The translations under genes were made by a program, and so were the position numbers. This document shows, one piece after another, positions 15,354-22,457 of a DNA stretch of 22,457 bases. Source of the stretch: Phycisphaerae bacterium SM23_33 (GTDB lineage Bacteria; Planctomycetota; Phycisphaerae; SM23-33); assembly GCA_001303665.1 (NCBI GenBank), contig LJUF01000089.1, positions 1-22,457 of the forward strand, given 5' to 3'. The notes beneath the pieces are model-generated. The model was not told the DNA's origin. It ran no database searches and worked only from the letters and a program-made list of their open reading frames with translations. Within the stretch, counting starts at the first letter, position 1. Every line of letters begins with the position of its first letter.

Positions 15354-15375
15354 CGGGCCGGCTTCAGGAGAACGC

Positions 15376-16227
15376 ATGCTGGTCAGCCTGAATGAGGTGA
15401 TGCCCTCCCTCCAGGCCAGGCGGCTCTGCCTGCCGGGCTTCGACATCGCCGGCGGGCAAAGCGATTTCCTGCTGGGCGTGCTGGGGGCCTGCGAGGCCGC
15501 CCGCAGTCCCGCCCTGCTGCTGGTCTGGGCGCCCGGGGCGGAGTACATCGGCCTGGAGGCCTGCGCGGACCTCACCGCCTCCTTCGCCGGGCGGTCGTCG
15601 GTGCCGGTGATCCTGCACCTGGACCACGGCCGCGATGAACAGGCGGTGGAGACGGCGCTGGCGGCGGGATTCAAGAGCGTGATGTTCGACGGCTCGGCCT
15701 GTGAGCTGGAGGAGAACCTGCGGCGGACGAAGGAGATGGCCAGGCTGGCCCACGCGCACGGGGCGACCGTCGAGGGCGAGCTTGGGCGATTCGGCCAGGA
15801 GACCGGCGGCGGGAATGACGCCGCCGTGCTGACGGACCCGCAGGAGGCCGCCGACTTCGTCCGCCGGACCGGCATAGACATCCTGGCCCCGGCGGTGGGA
15901 AACGCCCACGGCTTCTACAAGAGCCCGCCCCGGCTGCGGTTCGACCTGATCGAGCAGATCGCCGCCCGCACGGGTGTGCCGCTGAGCCTGCATGGGGGCA
16001 CGGGCCTGGCCGCGGCCGACCTCCGCAGGGCGGCGGGGCTGGGCGTGCGGAAGGTGAACATCGCCACCCAATTGCACAAGGACTTCAATGACGCCTTGGG
16101 CGCGGCCGTGGCCGAGGCCGCCCCGGGAAGGTGCAGTTGGCACAAGGCCTTGAACGCGGGCAGGCAGGCGGTGGCCGCCACCGCGGCAAGATATCTCGCC
16201 GAGCTGGGAATCGAGGGGCTCGTGTGA
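15376..16227 (+). CDS. Class II ketose-bisphosphate aldolase (fructose- or tagatose-bisphosphate type)
   Basis: A 283-residue zinc-dependent aldolase of the FbaA/GatY/KbaY family. Such enzymes split fructose-1,6- or tagatose-1,6-bisphosphate into glyceraldehyde-3-phosphate and dihydroxyacetone phosphate in the cytoplasm. Visible motifs: LHLDHGRD, with Asp83 as the proton-donor position and His84 as a metal ligand; VEGELG, with the Glu133/Glu135 pair; GNAHGFYK, with metal ligand His178; LSLHGGTG, with metal ligand His206; and the phosphate-binding KVNIATQL. Length is normal. ATG 15376 has AGGAG 5 bases upstream. Its stop overlaps the start of the PfkB kinase (TGATG), so the two act together: the kinase would make the bisphosphate and this enzyme would cleave it. 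The sequence cannot decide between fructose and tagatose stereochemistry. Neighbouring galactosaminidase-like and sulfatase genes make the tagatose (amino-galactose) route attractive. Confidence 0.92.
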   Translation: MLVSLNEVMPSLQARRLCLPGFDIAGGQSDFLLGVLGACEAARSPALLLVWAPGAEYIGLEACADLTASFAGRSSVPVILHLDHGRDEQAVETALAAGFKSVMFDGSACELEENLRRTKEMARLAHAHGATVEGELGRFGQETGGGNDAAVLTDPQEAADFVRRTGIDILAPAVGNAHGFYKSPPRLRFDLIEQIAARTGVPLSLHGGTGLAAADLRRAAGLGVRKVNIATQLHKDFNDALGAAVAEAAPGRCSWHKALNAGRQAVAATAARYLAELGIEGLV

Positions 16228-17153
16228 TGGGACGCTCCGCCGCGGGAAAGAAGGTCGTCGGCGTCGGGCTGGCCGTCCTGGATCACCTGCTGCTGTGGCA
16301 GGACATGAAGGCCCCGGTGCTGGCCAACAGGGTCCTCCAGTACGACGTGCAGGGCGGGGGCATGGTGGGCACGGCCATGGTGGCGGTGGCCCGGCTGGGG
16401 GGAAAGGCGGAATACTGGGGGGCCGTCGGGGCCGACTGGATGGGGCAGATGATCCTCCAGGGGCTGCGGCGCGAGAAGGTGGACGTCCGCCAGGTGAAGC
16501 GGGTGCCAGGGGGCCGCGGGCCGATGGTGGTGGTCTGCGTCGACCGGCCCACCGGGCAGCGCCATTTCCTGCACTTCACGGGCCCGCCCGAGCCGGCCGA
16601 ACCCATCGGCTCGCCCGACAGCCTGAAGACGGCCGGCTGCCTCCTGGTGGACGGGACGTTCCACGAAAGTGCCCTGGCGGCGGCCAGGGCGGCCAAGCGG
16701 CTGGGCGTGCCCGTCGTCGGCGACGTCGGCGGCATCGGCGAGCAGACCAAGTCGCTGCTGGCGCACGTGGACTACGCCATCCTCTCCGAGGGCTGCGCCC
16801 AGCGGCTCGGGGCGGGGACGGACTACCGGGCGGCCTGCGAGACGGTCCGGTCGCTGGGGCCCGAGCACGTGGTCATCACGCTGGGAGAGAGGGGCCTGGT
16901 ATATCTGGAGGCCGACCGGCTCGCCGAGATGGAGGCCTTCCCGGTGGAGGTCGTGGACACCACCGGCGCCGGCGACACCTTCCACGGTGCCTTCTGCTGC
17001 GGCCTGGTGGAGGGCTTGCCGCTGGGGCGGAACCTGGCCTTTGCCTCCGCGGCGGCGGCGATGAAGTGCCGACAGCTCGGGGGCCGGGCCGGCATTCCCA
17101 CCCGCGACCAGGTGCTCCGCTTCCTCAACGAGCGAGGGGTGGACTGGGCCTGA
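16227..17153 (+). CDS. PfkB-family sugar kinase
   Basis: A 308-residue ribokinase/PfkB-fold kinase. The N-terminal GVGLAVLDHLL strand is followed by the GGGMVGTAMVAVARLGG region (43-59), which is the family's signature-1 area, and VGADWMGQ. Signature 2 is DTTGAGDTFHGAF (244-256), where Asp250 is the catalytic base and the GAGD turn is the anion hole. VVITLGERGLVYL lies before it. ATG 16227 overlaps the aldolase stop as TGATG, so translation is coupled. The reaction would be ATP-dependent phosphorylation of a ketose phosphate (fructose-1-phosphate, fructose-6-phosphate or tagatose-6-phosphate), or of a free sugar such as ribose or 2-keto-3-deoxygluconate. The aldolase partner favours a ketose-phosphate. 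Substrate residues cannot be assigned from motifs alone. Confidence 0.93.
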   Translation: MGRSAAGKKVVGVGLAVLDHLLLWQDMKAPVLANRVLQYDVQGGGMVGTAMVAVARLGGKAEYWGAVGADWMGQMILQGLRREKVDVRQVKRVPGGRGPMVVVCVDRPTGQRHFLHFTGPPEPAEPIGSPDSLKTAGCLLVDGTFHESALAAARAAKRLGVPVVGDVGGIGEQTKSLLAHVDYAILSEGCAQRLGAGTDYRAACETVRSLGPEHVVITLGERGLVYLEADRLAEMEAFPVEVVDTTGAGDTFHGAFCCGLVEGLPLGRNLAFASAAAAMKCRQLGGRAGIPTRDQVLRFLNERGVDWA

Positions 17154-17189
17154 GTCCCGACGGAGACCTTGGCGCAGGGCCGAACCTGG

Positions 17190-17201
17190 GGCATATATGC
17201 C
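17190..17201. promoter_or_regulatory. 12-base AT-cored perfect palindrome
   Basis: GGCATATATGCC is a perfect palindrome in the 80-base gap between the kinase and the GH123-like gene, 32 bases before the latter's ATG. Its 8-base AT core stands out in this GC-rich DNA. It could be an operator or part of a promoter (TATATG would be a poor -10). No -35 was found at the proper distance. Confidence 0.35.
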
Positions 17202-17233
17202 TGTTCCATGGGCTGCTTAAGGGAGATTGAGAC

Positions 17234-19465
17234 ATGCTGGCGAAGAATGTCAGACGACGCGTCGTAATCCCTGGCCTGTTGGCGTTGACGGGGCTGTGCT
17301 TCGCCCGTCCCTGCCGGGCCGCGGATGCGGTCAAGTATGAGCCCGCCGACGTGCTGTCCACCGCCGACGTGGGCGGGCAGGCGAACGTCTTCCAGACCGG
17401 CTCGTGGGGCCAGCCGCAGGAGGAGCAGGGCCGGAGCTTCCGCATCTATCCCGGCAAGGACGCCCCGGCCCGGGTGGCCATCAAGCCGTGGTGGAAGGAA
17501 GGCGACTCGCCGGGCGAAGACGCCATCCTGGCCTTTACGTTCAAGGACACCGTCCGCAGCCCGATGATCGTGCTGGGCTGGAACGCGGTGGGCGGGCTGT
17601 ACGGCTACAACTACGTCGGCCAGTTCGGCGGGGCCGACGACGGGCAGTGGAAGCAGGGGCTGCTGTTTGTCTCGCGGCGGCTCATCGCCCGCCAGCGGGA
17701 CGGCTGGTCGATCCATTTCTGGGGGGCCGGGGCCATGCCGATCCAGCGGATTGACGTGATCAAGGTCAGCGCCCAGCGGAAGCAGGCGGCCATCGGGCAG
17801 GCCCGAGCGGCCCGGCAGGCGCACGTCGAGGCGATGAAGAAAGTCTTCGCCGAGGACCCCTGGAAGCAGACGGGCGAGCTGGGCGAGGTGGCCGAGCAGT
17901 TCAGGCAGACAGGATTCATCCCCTACGTCCGGAGCTACAACCGCGACGTGTACCCCGGCTCGATCCCCGCCGCCCAGGAGCGCGGCGCCGGCCCGCTCCA
18001 GGCCTACGCCACGCCCGGCGAGTTCGAGCCCATCCAGGTCGCCGCCTTCGCCCTGAAGGACGTCACCCTGGAGGCCGCCGTCACCGACCTGACCGGGCCG
18101 GGCATCCTCCAGGCCGGGCGGGACGTCGTGGTCAACTGGATCGAATGCACCGCCGTCCGCTCCGGCGGCGGCTCGTCGGTCAGGAAGTGGCAGGTCAAGC
18201 CCGTCTGGCTGCGGGTCAACCAGCCGCGCCGCGTCCAGGCCAACACCAGCCAGGCATGGTACCTCACCATCCACGTGCCCACCGACGCCAAGGCCGGCGA
18301 TTACAAAGGGACCTTCACGCTGTCGGCCGAGGGGGGCGGCAAGGCCGATTTCCCGATCCAGTTCAAGGTCCTGCCCTTCGCCCTGGACAAGGCCGATCAC
18401 GTCGGCCGCGGGGCGTACGTCAGCGGGCCGGTCACCGACGACTACGTCCAGGACATGGTCGAGCACGGGCTGAACTGCTCCTCCACCTGGCAGGGCCACC
18501 TGCCGCCCAGGCTGCTCGATGGGAAATGCCTGGCCGACACCACGCCGGCAATGGAAAGGTACTTGAGGCAGCTCAAGCAGGCCGGGTTCGTCAGGATGGT
18601 CTACTTCGGCGGCGGCGACAACAGGTACGCCAACCCCGCCAACGTCCCCGGCGCCACCAAGGCCAAGGTCGGCACGCCGGAATTCGAGAAGTACTACGGG
18701 CAGTACTGGCAGGACATCCGCCGCCAGGAGAAGCAAAAAGGCTGGCCGGAGATGATCTGCTGCCCCTTCGACGAGCCGGTCAAGACCCCCGAGAAGATCC
18801 AGCACTACCTCAGCTGCTACGACGCCGTCAAGAAGGCCTCGCCCGAAACGCAGGTCTTCTGCGTCTTCATGAACCGCAACTGGGCGGCCGGCAGGCTGGG
18901 CAGGCAGGCGGACATCTGGTCCTGCAACGGCGCCTTCGACGCCGCCCAAGCCCAGAAAAAGGCACTCGCCGAGCAAGGCGTCCACAAGCTGTTCTACACC
19001 TACACGGGCTGCATGGCCAACTCGCGCCCCGGCACGGTCCGGTACAACAGCGGCTTCGGCCCCTGGAAGTTCGACGCCGACGGCGTCTACTTCTGGGCCT
19101 ACCTGTGGTACGCGGCCGATCCCTTCAACGACCTGGACGGGGCCTACACCGACTGGAGCCCCGCCGCCCGCGACGTGGACGGGAGGATCTACGACTGCGT
19201 CGGCTTCGAGGGCTGGCGGGAGGGCGTGGACGACCGGCGGTACGTGGAGACCTGCCTCCGCATGGCCAGGGAGAAAAACCGCAAGGACGTCCTTGACGAG
19301 ATGGCCGAGCTTCACAAGGGCATCGCCAGCGGGCGGGAGTCGCAGACCAGCGCCCGGACCCGGGGCCTGGACGACTTCTTCTTCAGGATCGACGACACCA
19401 ACGTGCTGGACGTGTACCGCGCCAAGGTCGTTGCCATGATCCTGGAGATGCTCAAGGCGAAGTAG
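17234..19465 (+). CDS. Secreted GH123/DUF4091-like protein
   Basis: A 743-residue exported protein. A signal peptide (VIPGLLALTGLCFARPCRA) ends near residue 32. ATG 17234 has GGGAG 8 bases upstream. Residues about 35-190 form a discoidin-like or beta-sandwich region, and 200-390 a second sandwich (GPLQAYATPGEFEPIQVAAF, AWYLTIHVPTDAKAGDYKGTF). From about 395 a TIM barrel begins (VTDDYVQDMVEHGLN, FVRMVYFGGGDN, PEMICCPFDEP). Asp513-Glu514 in FDEP occupies the place of the Asp-Glu pair used by GH123 beta-N-acetylgalactosaminidases for substrate-assisted catalysis. The later WAYLWYAADPFNDLDGAYTDW segment is typical of DUF4091-type proteins. The order of domains supports a GH123-related hydrolase, but specificity for N-acetylgalactosamine is inferred, not shown. 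It may supply the amino sugar handled by the kinase and aldolase upstream. Confidence 0.82.
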   Translation: MLAKNVRRRVVIPGLLALTGLCFARPCRAADAVKYEPADVLSTADVGGQANVFQTGSWGQPQEEQGRSFRIYPGKDAPARVAIKPWWKEGDSPGEDAILAFTFKDTVRSPMIVLGWNAVGGLYGYNYVGQFGGADDGQWKQGLLFVSRRLIARQRDGWSIHFWGAGAMPIQRIDVIKVSAQRKQAAIGQARAARQAHVEAMKKVFAEDPWKQTGELGEVAEQFRQTGFIPYVRSYNRDVYPGSIPAAQERGAGPLQAYATPGEFEPIQVAAFALKDVTLEAAVTDLTGPGILQAGRDVVVNWIECTAVRSGGGSSVRKWQVKPVWLRVNQPRRVQANTSQAWYLTIHVPTDAKAGDYKGTFTLSAEGGGKADFPIQFKVLPFALDKADHVGRGAYVSGPVTDDYVQDMVEHGLNCSSTWQGHLPPRLLDGKCLADTTPAMERYLRQLKQAGFVRMVYFGGGDNRYANPANVPGATKAKVGTPEFEKYYGQYWQDIRRQEKQKGWPEMICCPFDEPVKTPEKIQHYLSCYDAVKKASPETQVFCVFMNRNWAAGRLGRQADIWSCNGAFDAAQAQKKALAEQGVHKLFYTYTGCMANSRPGTVRYNSGFGPWKFDADGVYFWAYLWYAADPFNDLDGAYTDWSPAARDVDGRIYDCVGFEGWREGVDDRRYVETCLRMAREKNRKDVLDEMAELHKGIASGRESQTSARTRGLDDFFFRIDDTNVLDVYRAKVVAMILEMLKAK

Positions 19466-19697
19466 AGGACCCGCGGCCGCCCTTCCGCCAGCGCCCGTCG
19501 CCGCCCGTTCCGCCCGGGCCAAGCGGAAGCATTCTTGACAGCCCGGGGGTTTGACGGTCGCATAGAGGGTCCGCCGCAAAGAGCCGGTCATGGATAGACA
19601 AGGTCGTGATCTCAGCCGGCCGGCGGGCGCCGTCTTTGCGGCGGCCTGGATCGGCACCCACGGCGCCTCGACCGGGAATCAGTTCAGAGGGCAGAGT

Positions 19698-22457
19698 ATG
19701 CGAACCGAAAAACGCTTTCTGGTGGCCGGGACCATCCTGCTGGGGGCATGGCTGAGCGGCTGCGGCGGCGCGGGCTCGCCGGCCGGGCCTGCGGTTGGCG
19801 GGTGGACCGAGACGGTCGTGATCCCCACCTATCCGGTGGGGCCGGCCAGCGAGTTCCCCCACTTCGGCCGGCGCGAGATCTACCCCTACACCCGGCAGGA
19901 CGACATGAGCTTCGACCGGCGGGACATGGGCTACGAGGCCTACGTCCTCCAGAACGAGTACCTGCGGATCGAGGTGCTGCCGGCCCTCGGCGGCCGGCTG
20001 TTCGCCATGTACGACCGCGTCACCGGCCAGGACGCCCTCTACCGCCAGGTGTCCATCAAGCCGGGGCTGGTGGGCCTGCGCGGGGCCTGGATCAGCGGGG
20101 GCATCGAGTGGAACTTCCCCCGCGGCCACAGCGTCACCACGTACGACACCGTGAGCTGCCAGCTCCTGCGGCACGACGACGGCAGCGCCTCCATCGTCGT
20201 GGGCGACACCGAGCGGGCCTTCCGCGTGTCCTGGACGGTCCAGCTTCGCCTCCGCCCCGGCCGGGCCTTTGTCGAAACGCGGATCATCTGCCGCAACCCG
20301 ACCGCCGTGGCCCACAGCGCGAGCTGGTGGTCCAACGCGGGCTTTCCGGCCAACGACCAGACCCAGATCATCTTCCCGTTCAACAAGGTCACCGGCCACG
20401 GCGGGGAGGGCCTTTCCGACTGGCCCGTCCGCCAGGGCACGGACATGAGCTGGTACAAGGAGTACCCCCGCGCCACCTCCATCTTCCGGGCCGCGGGCGA
20501 GGAGGACTTCATGGCCGCCTACGACCACGGGCAAGACCTCGGCCTGGCCCAGTGGGCCGACCGGCACGTCATGCCCGGGCGGAAGTGGTGGACCTGGGGC
20601 ACCAGCGACGCCGGCATGCGCTGGGCCAGGACCCTCAGCGACGACGCCCGCCCCTACGTGGAGATCCAGAGCGGCTATCCCCTCACCCAAGGCGAAGACT
20701 TCGAGATGCAGCCGCACGAGGAGAGGGAGTTCCTGGAATACTGGATGCCGGTGACGCGAATCGGCCCGCCGGCGCGGATCAACCCCGAGGCGGTGGTGCG
20801 GCTGACGGTCGAGAAGGGCGTGGCCACGGTGGGCGTGCTGCCGACCGGGCGGATTGACCGGGCCCGGATCGAGCTGTCGGCGGGCGGGCGGCTGCTGGGG
20901 CGCTGGCAGCAGACGATCTCGCCGGCGGCGGCCTTCAAGGCCGACTGCCCCCTGGGCGGCGCCGACCCGGGCGAGGTCTGGCTGCGGGTGTCCGACCAGG
21001 CCGGCCGGCTGGTCGTCGCCCATCGCTACGGCCATTACGCCGCCAGCGAGCCGCTGATCGAGCCCAGGCCCAGGCGCTGGTGGGAAGACGGGGGCCGCAG
21101 GCCCGAGCCTGAAAAGCTCGAGCTGGCGACGGAGCGGATCAAGCAGGGCTCCTTCGCCGAGGCCAAGCAGGTGCTCGAGGGCCTGCTGGCGGCGCCCGGC
21201 AAGGACGTGGACGCGGACGCCGTCCGCTACTACCTGGGCGTGGCCGAGGCCGGGCTGGGCCGCTCGGATGCGGCGCTGGCCCACTGGGATGCCGTGGCCG
21301 CCTCCAGCAAGCTCAAGAACGCCGCGGTGATGGAAGGGGCCAAGCTGCTGCTGGCCGCCGGAAAGTGGCAGCAGGCCGTCGAACGGCTTCAGCCGTTGAC
21401 GACCAGCCGACCGGCCCACGCGCTGGCGCAGGTGTATGCGGCCGTCGCCCTGCGGCAGCTCGGCCGGAAGCAGCAGGCCGAAGCCCAGCTCCGCCAGGCG
21501 CTGCGGCGCGACCCGCTGATGCTGCTGGGGCAGGTGGAACTGGCCGTGCTCGAAGGCCGCGGCCTGGAAGGCCTTTCGGCCCTGCGGGATGAGCAAAGCA
21601 GGATCGAGGCGGCCGCGGTCTGCATGGAGATACGGCAGTATGAGACGGCCGAGCGGCTGCTTCGGCCGGCGGCCGGGGCGGTGGGGTCGGCCACGGCGGC
21701 GTACCTTCGGGCATACGTGGCCGAGCTGGCGGGCGACGCCGGCGAAGCGGCGCGGCTGAGGAAGGAGGCGGCGCGGAGCAGTGTGCGCGGCTGCATGCCC
21801 AGCCGGCGGGAAGAGCTGGCGGCGGTGGAGGCGGCCCTTCGGGCAGACCCCAAGGACGCCAACGCGCACTATCTGGCCGGACTGGTGCTGCACGGCAAGA
21901 ACCGCCCGGCCGAGGCCATCGAGCACTGGCGAGAGGCGGCCGCCCTCGGCCACACCCAGGGACAAACCCGCCGAGGCCGTCTCCTACCTCGAGCGGGCGG
22001 CGGAGCTGGCCCCCGAGGCCATGCCGGTCTACGCCGACCTCGACCGCGCCTACCAGCGGGCAGGGCAGACGGCCAAGCGCGTGAGCATGCTGGAGCGTGC
22101 GGCGGCCAGGCTGCCGCAGAGGCACGAGCTGGCCCATCAGTTGGCGCTGGCGTACTTCGACGCCGGCCGGTACGACGACGCGGTGAAGGTCTATCTTTCG
22201 CGGCAGTTCCGCGTGGCCGAGGGAGAATACCAGCTGCACGACGACTACGCCGCGGCCCTGATGGCCCGGGCCATGACCCACCTGGCGGCCGGGCGGAACC
22301 GGCAGGCCCTGGCCGACCTGGACGCGGCCATGGACTATCCCGAGAACCTCGGCATCGGCCGGCCGGACCGGGCCGGCGCCGACGCCACGATTCATTACTG
22401 GCGCGGGGTCGCACTCAACAGCCTCGGCCAAGCCGCCGAGGCGAAAAAGGAGTGGTC
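19698..22457 (+). CDS. DUF5107-TPR lipoprotein, runs off the end; frame break near 21960
   Basis: ATG 19698 is preceded by AGAGGG (19686-19691) and encodes a lipoprotein signal with lipobox LSGC (Cys22). The DUF5107 domain covers about residues 70-340: NEYLRIEVLPALGGRLFAMYD, the SIKPGLVGLRGAWISGG segment, FPRGHSVTTY, and a later YDHGQDLGLAQWADRH. The family accompanies carbohydrate degradation loci in many bacteria; its exact activity is not known to me. TPR repeats start near residue 475 (LATERIKQGSFAEAKQVLEGLL) and continue to the window end. At about 21957-21963 the frame shifts by +1 from ...EHWREAAALGHTQ to DKPAEAVSYLERAAELAP, and about 15-20 residues of a TPR present in relatives seem absent. 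The TPRs continue in the new frame to the window end (AEAKKEW). Both frames stay open to the window edge, so the true end is unseen. An in-frame ATG at 19590 was rejected because it would bury the lipobox. Confidence 0.82.
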   Translation, partial: MRTEKRFLVAGTILLGAWLSGCGGAGSPAGPAVGGWTETVVIPTYPVGPASEFPHFGRREIYPYTRQDDMSFDRRDMGYEAYVLQNEYLRIEVLPALGGRLFAMYDRVTGQDALYRQVSIKPGLVGLRGAWISGGIEWNFPRGHSVTTYDTVSCQLLRHDDGSASIVVGDTERAFRVSWTVQLRLRPGRAFVETRIICRNPTAVAHSASWWSNAGFPANDQTQIIFPFNKVTGHGGEGLSDWPVRQGTDMSWYKEYPRATSIFRAAGEEDFMAAYDHGQDLGLAQWADRHVMPGRKWWTWGTSDAGMRWARTLSDDARPYVEIQSGYPLTQGEDFEMQPHEEREFLEYWMPVTRIGPPARINPEAVVRLTVEKGVATVGVLPTGRIDRARIELSAGGRLLGRWQQTISPAAAFKADCPLGGADPGEVWLRVSDQAGRLVVAHRYGHYAASEPLIEPRPRRWWEDGGRRPEPEKLELATERIKQGSFAEAKQVLEGLLAAPGKDVDADAVRYYLGVAEAGLGRSDAALAHWDAVAASSKLKNAAVMEGAKLLLAAGKWQQAVERLQPLTTSRPAHALAQVYAAVALRQLGRKQQAEAQLRQALRRDPLMLLGQVELAVLEGRGLEGLSALRDEQSRIEAAAVCMEIRQYETAERLLRPAAGAVGSATAAYLRAYVAELAGDAGEAARLRKEAARSSVRGCMPSRREELAAVEAALRADPKDANAHYLAGLVLHGKNRPAEAIEHWREAAALGHTQGQTRRGRLLPRAGGGAGPRGHAGLRRPRPRLPAGRADGQAREHAGACGGQAAAEARAGPSVGAGVLRRRPVRRRGEGLSFAAVPRGRGRIPAARRLRRGPDGPGHDPPGGRAEPAGPGRPGRGHGLSREPRHRPAGPGRRRRHDSLLARGRTQQPRPSRRGEKGVV

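Noticed and set aside
19535..19566. TTGACA at 19535-19540 as a promoter for the DUF5107 gene
   Set aside because: The -35 hexamer is perfect but no acceptable -10 lies 16-19 bases downstream; the closest, CATAGA, is 20 bases away and matches poorly.
16823..19657. 944-residue open frame on the minus strand opposite the GH123-like gene
   Set aside because: Antisense shadow. It spans the kinase end, an intergenic gap and the GH123-like gene, and has no family motifs.
19590..19697. Upstream in-frame ATG extending the DUF5107 lipoprotein by 36 residues
   Set aside because: It would place the lipoprotein signal and LSGC lipobox inside the protein. ATG 19698 has its own AGAGGG site.
19452..21965. 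837-residue open frame on the minus strand opposite the DUF5107 gene
   Set aside because: Antisense shadow; the plus strand carries the lipobox, DUF5107 and TPR motifs.

Overview
This is a high-GC bacterial window, probably from a sulfatase-rich environmental lineage. Planctomycetota (Phycisphaerae-like) or a related PVC/Hydrogenedentes-type group fits best. That placement is an inference from the mix of families (Cys-type sulfatases in tandem, a DUF5107-TPR lipoprotein, kelch and BNR propellers, a GH123-like protein, an MttB homologue) and was not tested by a search. No RNA gene, mobile element or CRISPR array was seen. No gap between genes exceeds 300 bases.

Layout. Positions 1-5827 (+) hold a sulfatase island: the end of one sulfatase, then two complete sulfatases, a class IV aminotransferase whose frame is broken, and a fourth sulfatase. 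Genes 1-4 are packed almost without gaps and look like one operon. Positions 5860-8267 (-) carry a radical SAM protein and a secreted BNR-repeat (sialidase-like) protein. A short divergent region at 8268-8454 follows. Positions 8455-12443 (+) form a tight operon of a GH4 glycosidase, an MttB-type methyltransferase and an MFS transporter (frame broken). Positions 12610-22457 (+) hold a secreted kelch-like protein, a class II sugar-bisphosphate aldolase overlapping a PfkB sugar kinase, a secreted GH123/DUF4091-like protein, and a DUF5107-TPR lipoprotein that runs off the end (frame broken near 21960).

How the genes may work together. Sulfatases remove sulfate from a glycan. The secreted propellers, the GH123-like protein and the DUF5107 lipoprotein would bind or cut it. 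The MFS carrier would import products, GH4 would cut oligosaccharides (its CHGV motif points towards uronides), and PfkB plus aldolase would feed a ketose phosphate into glycolysis. A sulfated amino-sugar or uronic-acid glycan is a reasonable guess for the substrate. The MttB homologue and the aminotransferase are not explained by this scheme and are the most interesting additions.

A cautionary pattern: three genes (aminotransferase, MFS, DUF5107-TPR) each lose a block of conserved domain together with the reading frame. Each looks like an internal deletion that is not a multiple of three. Three such events in about 22 kb suggest either assembly or sequence gaps or real decay, and should be settled before functions are assigned to those genes.
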